In this document: positions 59,501-64,000 of the stretch, one piece after another | Layout: each line of letters starts with the position of its first letter | Numbering within the stretch: position 1 is the first letter of the stretch | Assembly (NCBI RefSeq): GCF_031877795.1 | Contig: NC_133932.1 | Location: forward strand, 20,152,180-20,216,179 | From: Strix aluco | Taxonomy: Eukaryota; Chordata; Aves; Strigiformes; Strigidae | Direction of reading: 5' to 3' | Length of the DNA stretch: 64,000 bases | Translations under genes and position numbers: made by a program | Notes under the pieces: model-generated | What the model was told of the DNA's origin: nothing | The model's database searches: none | The model's input: the letters and a program-made list of their open reading frames with translations, nothing else

Positions 59501-62500
59501 TTCAGTGGCCTTTGCCTGCCTCTGCTGCAGCCCAGGGTGGGTCTGGCTGGTGGGTTTGGCTGCCTCTGCCAGGCACTGAGGGGCATGGACTGGGCAAGCC
59601 CAGCAGCCTGTGGCAGCCTCTGGTTCGGGAGCTGTTGGTGCTTCTTGCTTTGGAGGGTCATGCAGCTGAATCTCCAATGCTGACAGGGATCGTGTAACCT
59701 CACAGGCCTACGTGAGGTGTAAGCAGAGAGAGAGCAGCGTATGCCTGCAGCAGCCTGGCTCCTTGTCAGTGTTAAGCTCCAGTGGGTGGAAAACCACACT
59801 GTTAGACTGCCTTGAGGGTCTCTTGGCCTCAAAAACTGAAGTAGACAATAGTCAGCTGCCTGTCATGGTGCCTCGGCCATGGGCACCAAGGGACGTGGGG
59901 ATGTGCTGTGTGTGCTGCATGGCTCTAGTGTTGGCTGAAGATGGCTTGTCTGTCCGTGCTGTCACCAGTCTACTGGTTTCCAGAACAACTGGCATTGCTG
60001 TTCATTAGACCATCCCTGTGTCACCTCCTAGTAGTTCATATACAGCAGTAATGGGACTGTGGATCAGACTGTACTTTGAAGTGGGTGCAGAAGCTCCTGG
60101 CTTATGCTCTAGGAAAGTGTAGTATTAGGTATTTAGAAAGAGGAAACTTAGACCTGGTACTACATATGAGATGAATTAAAATAGGCAAGTTTGAAAACCA
60201 GGCCCTTGTCAGTGCTGCCCATCCTCCTCTACTCCACTCAGTCTCTGCCAGGCATCTCCTGTTCCCTCTGCCCAGCAGCTTCCCATGGCTCCTGGCATCT
60301 GCAAACTCTGCATCGCCTCACCCAGGGCAGGTGGGAGACCCCCTCTCTTCCCACTGCCCTGGGATGGTTACAGCACTGTGTGTTTGCTGCACTCCTCTGA
60401 GTACCCTGCCTGCCATCCCTCCTGCCACAAGCCAGCTGTGGTCCCTGGCCCTGCTCTTCTCCCAGTTGCATGTGGGTAGCTGTACCCAGAGGAAGGGAAA
60501 ATCTCTCTTTCCCACCAGTAAGTTTTATTTCAAAGCAGCTAAGACAGGCTAATTGATGCCCTTTAACATATGCAGTAGTATGCAGTAAAACAGGACAAGT
60601 CTCTGAAAACCTGCCTGGGGAGATGGTGTATCCTGTCCCCACACCTCAGGGCGGATGGAGGAGGTTGCAGAGCCCAGATGGTGGGGGAACTGGTGGGGAA
60701 CCAGTGTCTCAGCAGAGGGTGGTGAGTCAGAGCAGGAAACCAAAGGAAACGGATGGGTAAGGACCAAGCACCCCCTGTGTGGCTCAGGGGGGAAAAGGTA
60801 TTGGGGGGAGGGAAGTGCAGTCTCCCACCCTCAAAGTCTGGTTCCTGAAATGTGGCTGACTGGCAAAGCTTTATTCTCCTTAATACGCACTGTTTGCAGC
60901 AACAGCTTTCCGTGTCTGCTGCTGCCTGGCGAGTGATGGCAGTCAGTGCTCTTTCCTGCATCTGCTTGTTTAAGAGGGTTCATCATGACTGATAGTGTGC
61001 AGCTTTGGGTACCAGTGCTACAGAATCATTTAGAAATAGAGAAACCTTGTCAGAGTTTAAAGTTTGCTCTGTGGTAGCCATTAGGGGTAGAAGGGAGGCA
61101 GTGGTGGTAAGAGGACAATATCATGGTTGTATTAGAACTGCTGGTATTACTGGGGGGAAATGACAGTGGGTGTACAAGCCCTCCATCACATCTGCAGGGT
61201 TGGGGTCTCCCTCCAGCACGCCGTGGGAGAGCCCAGGCTGCAGGGCTGAGTGCTGCATCACACTCTGACGGTGGCCAACTGCTCCATCGGTTTCTATAAA
61301 CTCTCCAGCAAATATTTGGGAATGCCAAACGTATCTGCAACGACTGGCATTCCTGTTCACAAACTGTTTATGAACCAGTGTTTAAATTCACAGGGTACTC
61401 TCTTTCAATAAATTATTTGAGTCCTTACAGTGGCAGTCTGGGAGCTGCTCTGTTTTACTTCCAAACTACAACATGTAGCCTTGTCCCTGTTAGACATGGT
61501 GGGGATTGCAGTGACCCAAGGAGATGGAGTGGTGTGAGCTAGGCTGTCTGCCCAGGGAGTCAGGGCTCAGCCCTACCTCCTGTTTTTTGGCCGTGCCATT
61601 GCTGTGTGGGGTCATGGCACAGGGTTTTGGGGCACCCTGTGTGTCTCTGCCTGCATCCACTCTTCAGCCAGGCTGATGCCAGGAACCAGGGAGCATTAGC
61701 AGCAGAGGCTTTGCCCTGCGAGGAAGGTGAGTCGTATCACAGGACCCAGAGACAGGGTCCTTACCTCAGATGTGGCTGACTGCCCAAGAGGGTCTGCCAG
61801 GGGGAAGATGACCTTTTTGCTCCCCCTGTTGCTATCCTCTTTGCTCAGCACCTGCTGCTAGTTGGTATGGGGGGCAGGACAGGGACTAGGAGGTGACTTC
61901 CATCTCCTCTTGTTTCCCTCTGACCTTCCCGTGCTATGACAAGTCTTGACATTTTTGCCTTCTGTAGGAACTAACCCAAAACCTCTCCAAATTGGAGAGC
62001 GTCTCTTGTCCACATCCCGCAGCAGCCAGCGAGGTCTGCAGCATGTGGGACTGGCAGCATCAGATTCAGACAAGCAACATGAATGCCAGCCCTCCACACA
62101 CCTTCTCCCACCACAAACAGCAGAGTTAACACCACTGAGTGATAAAGCCCCTTCGTGCCCCTTTCTGGATTAAGGGGTATTTGTTACATGAAGCAAAACA
62201 GCTGCTTCAGGGGAGGGGAGATGGAGCAGCCCCCCGCAAAAGCTGATGCCTCTGGGTTAGGGCAGTCCTTGGTTTGGATGCCTGAGCTGAGTGGGGGTGG
62301 CTTTGGCCCGAGGCCATCCCGGTGGGTGCTCTGCTCTGGGGGTGTTAGCTGCTCCGAAGTGGGGAGCTCACATCCTTGGGGCTCTGGTGCTTCCTCCACC
62401 TGTGACTGCTGGGTAGTGCCTGGACCTGGCAACCATCTCCCCATAGGCAAAACTTTCCATCCTGGTCACTTTTCTAATGAAAGAAAATGTTTCAGTAGAG

Positions 62501-64000
62501 AATTCCCTCACGTTTCCCTCTGCACAGCTGTTGGTGCTGCCAGGTGGGAGGGAAGCGTGGGCAGGGCCACCCAGCACCCTCTTTGCTTTTGATTGCCCAC
62601 AGGCAGAGACCTCTCCGTGGACATCGCTGCTGCTGAAAGCTCCCTTTCTGAAGGTGATACCTTGCAGCTAAATTGCATGGTGGAATCCCAGAAGAGCAAC
62701 AGCAAGCACTTCCAAGTGCTTTGGTTCCTCAACAGTGTGGAAGTGGCCAGGGTTGACCCCCATGGGGTGTTGATTTGGAAGGAAGAATATGAGGAGAGAG
62801 CCAAGCTGGGGCAGCTCCAAGCATTCAAGCAAAGCAACACAGTTTATGTCCTCACCATCTATGAGGTGAGGCTGAAGGACAATGGTACGTACCACTGCTC
62901 TGTTTCGGAGGTGAAGACTCCTGGAGACTTTCACAGCATCCAGACTAATCTGTCATCAGGTGTACAAGTTGACGTGAAGCCAGTAGGTTAGTAAATCCTA
63001 ATGGCTGCTTTTCTGGGTAAAGCCTGCAGTGATCCCTGACTGGGGAACACTTCAAGTCTGGCCTCATCTTGGCAGAGGCAACACACTTGCTGTTTGCAGC
63101 AAGAGTGCAAATGTGCCATAGATTTTGGTAGATAATAATGGAAAAACACTTGCTCTGGCAACCATTAACATGACAGATGCAGCAGCTGTCAACAAAACAT
63201 AAACCTTTAGCTCAGTCTCTTTGCAATAAGCTTTGGGACAAATAGAGTTCTGGGGAGGTTGGGTTCTCCTGTGTCTTTGGTACAGAAAATTGTGAGCAAT
63301 GCCTGTTGCCTGAGGGTCACAGGATGACCCAGCAGAACAGGTACTTCTGGACAGGGGGAATCGTTGCTGTTTCCATCAGGGTGCTCTCTCTGTTTTGGAG
63401 GGATGACTTGTGAGAAACCCCTGTAAGAAAGATGTGTAGGAGACTCTTGGTTTCCTTGTCATAGCTAGACAATGATTATTCTGATGCAGCAGGAGCTGTC
63501 TGTGGGGACTCTATTTTGTAAGTATTTCTTTATGTATGTGTCCATGTCCCAGAAAAGATGTTAAAGAAGAAAAGAACCCAAAGCCCACAAAGCCCTCTTC
63601 AAAGTTATAAGAAAAGGCTGTTTGAAAATTTCAGACAATTCCTTTCCTTTTCCAATGTCAAGATTTATCTAGTCTCTCCATTTAATGCCACAGTATCTTT
63701 GGCTTTCTTTTTTTTTTCCACAACAACATCCCCTCTCACACAGTAACTGTTGTTTGCAGAGCGCCGCATGCGCCTGTCTGTGTCTACCAGCACACCACAG
63801 GTCATGGCGGGAGATGCCTTGATCCTCCTTTGTGAGGTGCAAGGAGCAACCAGCCCTGTGTCCGTGCAGTGGTGGCACCTGCCACCGCAGCACCCAGGTC
63901 CCCGGGTGCCGGTGGCCACCATGGAGCGGGATGGCACCCTGAGACTGGGCAGCGCCTACCGGGACAGTGGGACTCGGGGGAGCCTTCGGCTGGAGAAAGC
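56505..64000 (+). CDS. CD101: CD101 (IGSF2, EWI-101), 5' half, continues past window end
   Basis: The coding sequence is the join of 56505-56556, 57728-58105, 59015-59431, 62603-62986 and 63760 to beyond 64000, about 490 residues in all. The human protein is about 1020 residues with seven Ig domains, so roughly half is present: signal peptide, three Ig domains and the start of the fourth. CD101 is a type I membrane glycoprotein of T cells and myeloid cells; in mammals it is reported as an inhibitor of T-cell activation. Matches to mammalian CD101 are close, for example QRVRS with VYVERVQG-like YVERVQGDAVLLHI, and SKSTAQHTHISV in domain 2. EWI is retained in domain 2. All junctions are GT-AG, phase 1. 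The gene lies in tandem with PTGFRN, 12.6 kb downstream and on the same strand, as in human. Function here is inferred from orthology. Confidence 0.95.
56557..57727 (+). other. CD101: CD101 intron 1
   Basis: This is a 1171-base intron (GTGAGT donor, AACAG acceptor) with GC-rich unique sequence. The 233-codon open frame at 57339-58040 reads across the acceptor into exon 2 in a wrong frame and is not a gene. Confidence 0.85.
57728..58105 (+). CDS. CD101: CD101 exon 2: Ig V-type domain 1
   Basis: The exon is 378 bases, phase 1 at both ends. It encodes Ig domain 1: VTVQKGPLYRVRGSHVTLWC has the first cysteine, GPAEQNFQWSIYLP the core tryptophan, and TGVYECHTPSTDERYFGSYS the second cysteine. These match mammalian CD101 block by block. 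The same positions in PTGFRN exon 2 read GPSEQNFDW and YKCSTPSTD, showing common descent of the two first domains. The exon is GC- and CpG-rich compared with its flanks. The donor is GTGGGT after 58105. Confidence 0.95.
58106..59014 (+). other. CD101: CD101 intron 2
   Basis: This is a 909-base intron (GTGGGT donor, CTCAG acceptor). It contains a 25-base tandem duplication at 58229-58278. No exon is seen inside. Confidence 0.85.
58229..58278. repeat. 25-base direct tandem duplication
   Basis: Two adjacent copies of a unit beginning AAAGGGGTGATTAATGG occupy 58229-58253 and 58254-58278, differing at one internal base and the last two. It is a recent-looking local duplication inside CD101 intron 2. 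Confidence 0.85.
59015..59431 (+). CDS. CD101: CD101 exon 3: Ig V-type domain 2 with EWI motif
   Basis: The exon is 417 bases, phase 1 at both ends. It begins (V)IADTLSASM, matching the mammalian domain-2 start. The first cysteine is in VELTCEVSKSTAQHTH, the core tryptophan in SVGWYRL and the second cysteine in GQLYCEAAEWIEDPDETW. The subfamily EWI tripeptide is intact at 59347-59355. One sequon (NTT) lies near 59275. The block LSKDFVLRPGPSYAQRF also matches mammalian CD101. The donor is GTAAGG after 59431. The open frame runs on to 59697, but the conserved protein ends at the donor. Confidence 0.95.
59432..62602 (+). other. CD101: CD101 intron 3
   Basis: This is a 3171-base intron (GTAAGG donor, CACAG acceptor), mostly GC-rich unique sequence. 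No repeat family or additional exon was recognised. Confidence 0.8.
62603..62986 (+). CDS. CD101: CD101 exon 4: Ig V-type domain 3
   Basis: The exon is 384 bases, phase 1 at both ends. It encodes Ig domain 3, starting GRDLSVDIAAAESSLSEGD. The first cysteine is in LQLNCMVES, the core tryptophan in FQVLWFLNSVEVARVDPHGV and the second cysteine in NGTYHCSVSEVKTP. Mammalian CD101 has the corresponding DSLFAEGK, IWFFNGTEIAHID and YRCVVAEV blocks. Sequons NGT and NLS are visible. The donor is GTTAGT after 62986. It diverges more from mammals than domains 1 and 2 do, by eye. Confidence 0.92.
62987..63759 (+). other. CD101: CD101 intron 4
   Basis: This is a 773-base intron (GTTAGT donor, TTGCAG acceptor) with a T run at 63709-63718. 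No other feature was recognised. Confidence 0.85.
63760..64000 (+). CDS. CD101: CD101 exon 5 (partial): start of Ig V-type domain 4
   Basis: The exon begins after TTTGCAG with ERRMRLSVSTSTPQVMAGD. It has the first cysteine in LILLCEVQG, the core tryptophan in VSVQWWHLPPQ, and then RDGTLRLGSAYRDSG and LRLEKA at the window edge. The WWH, DG-LG and RLEK landmarks correspond to domain 4 of mammalian CD101. The exon is cut by the window end, so the second cysteine and the donor are not visible. Confidence 0.92.

Noticed and set aside
1..64000. CRISPR arrays, prokaryotic operons, rRNA genes or integrated viral genes
   Set aside because: None seen. The window is ordinary vertebrate nuclear DNA, with the CR1 fragments as its only recognised mobile elements.

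Overview
The window is vertebrate nuclear DNA, almost certainly from a bird. It carries interrupted genes with GT-AG introns of about 0.8 to 10 kb, and three 5'-truncated CR1 LINE fragments of the avian/reptilian type, whose 3' ends show the repeated ATTCTGTG/ATTCTATG tail. No Alu, L1 or other mammalian repeat was seen. Crocodilian or turtle origin cannot be strictly excluded. The species is not determinable from what I can see.

Two protein genes lie in tandem on the + strand. Both belong to the EWI subfamily of immunoglobulin-superfamily membrane proteins. Positions 1-43925 or so hold PTGFRN (CD9P-1/EWI-F) without its first exon. Eight coding exons (3299-3652, 4514-4933, 8278-8661, 13739-14164, 21275-21694, 31804-31911, 38742-39047, 40319-40485) encode six V-type Ig domains, one transmembrane helix and a short basic tail. 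A 3' UTR of about 3.4 kb follows. Positions 56505 to the window end hold the 5' half of CD101 (IGSF2/EWI-101): a signal-peptide exon, three Ig exons and the start of a fourth. The same PTGFRN-CD101 order is known from human chromosome 1p13.

All exon junctions found here fall in phase 1, so every internal exon is symmetric. In general one exon encodes one Ig domain. The exception is PTGFRN domain 6, which is split over two exons by a 6.8 kb intron.

The introns and the 12.6 kb intergenic stretch (about 43.9-56.5 kb) hold no further gene that I can support. They contain the CR1 fragments (8773-9525 minus, 18774-18880 plus, 53795-54522 minus), a few G-quadruplex-prone and low-complexity tracts, and a small CpG-enriched patch near 50.2-50.5 kb. 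GC content rises visibly from about 49 kb onward.

The most interesting observations are three. A roughly 93% identical inverted CR1 pair flanks PTGFRN exon 5. The family-naming EWI motif reads EWV in PTGFRN. The position of the mammalian PTGFRN RGD tripeptide reads QGE. I found no sign of a wholly new system.
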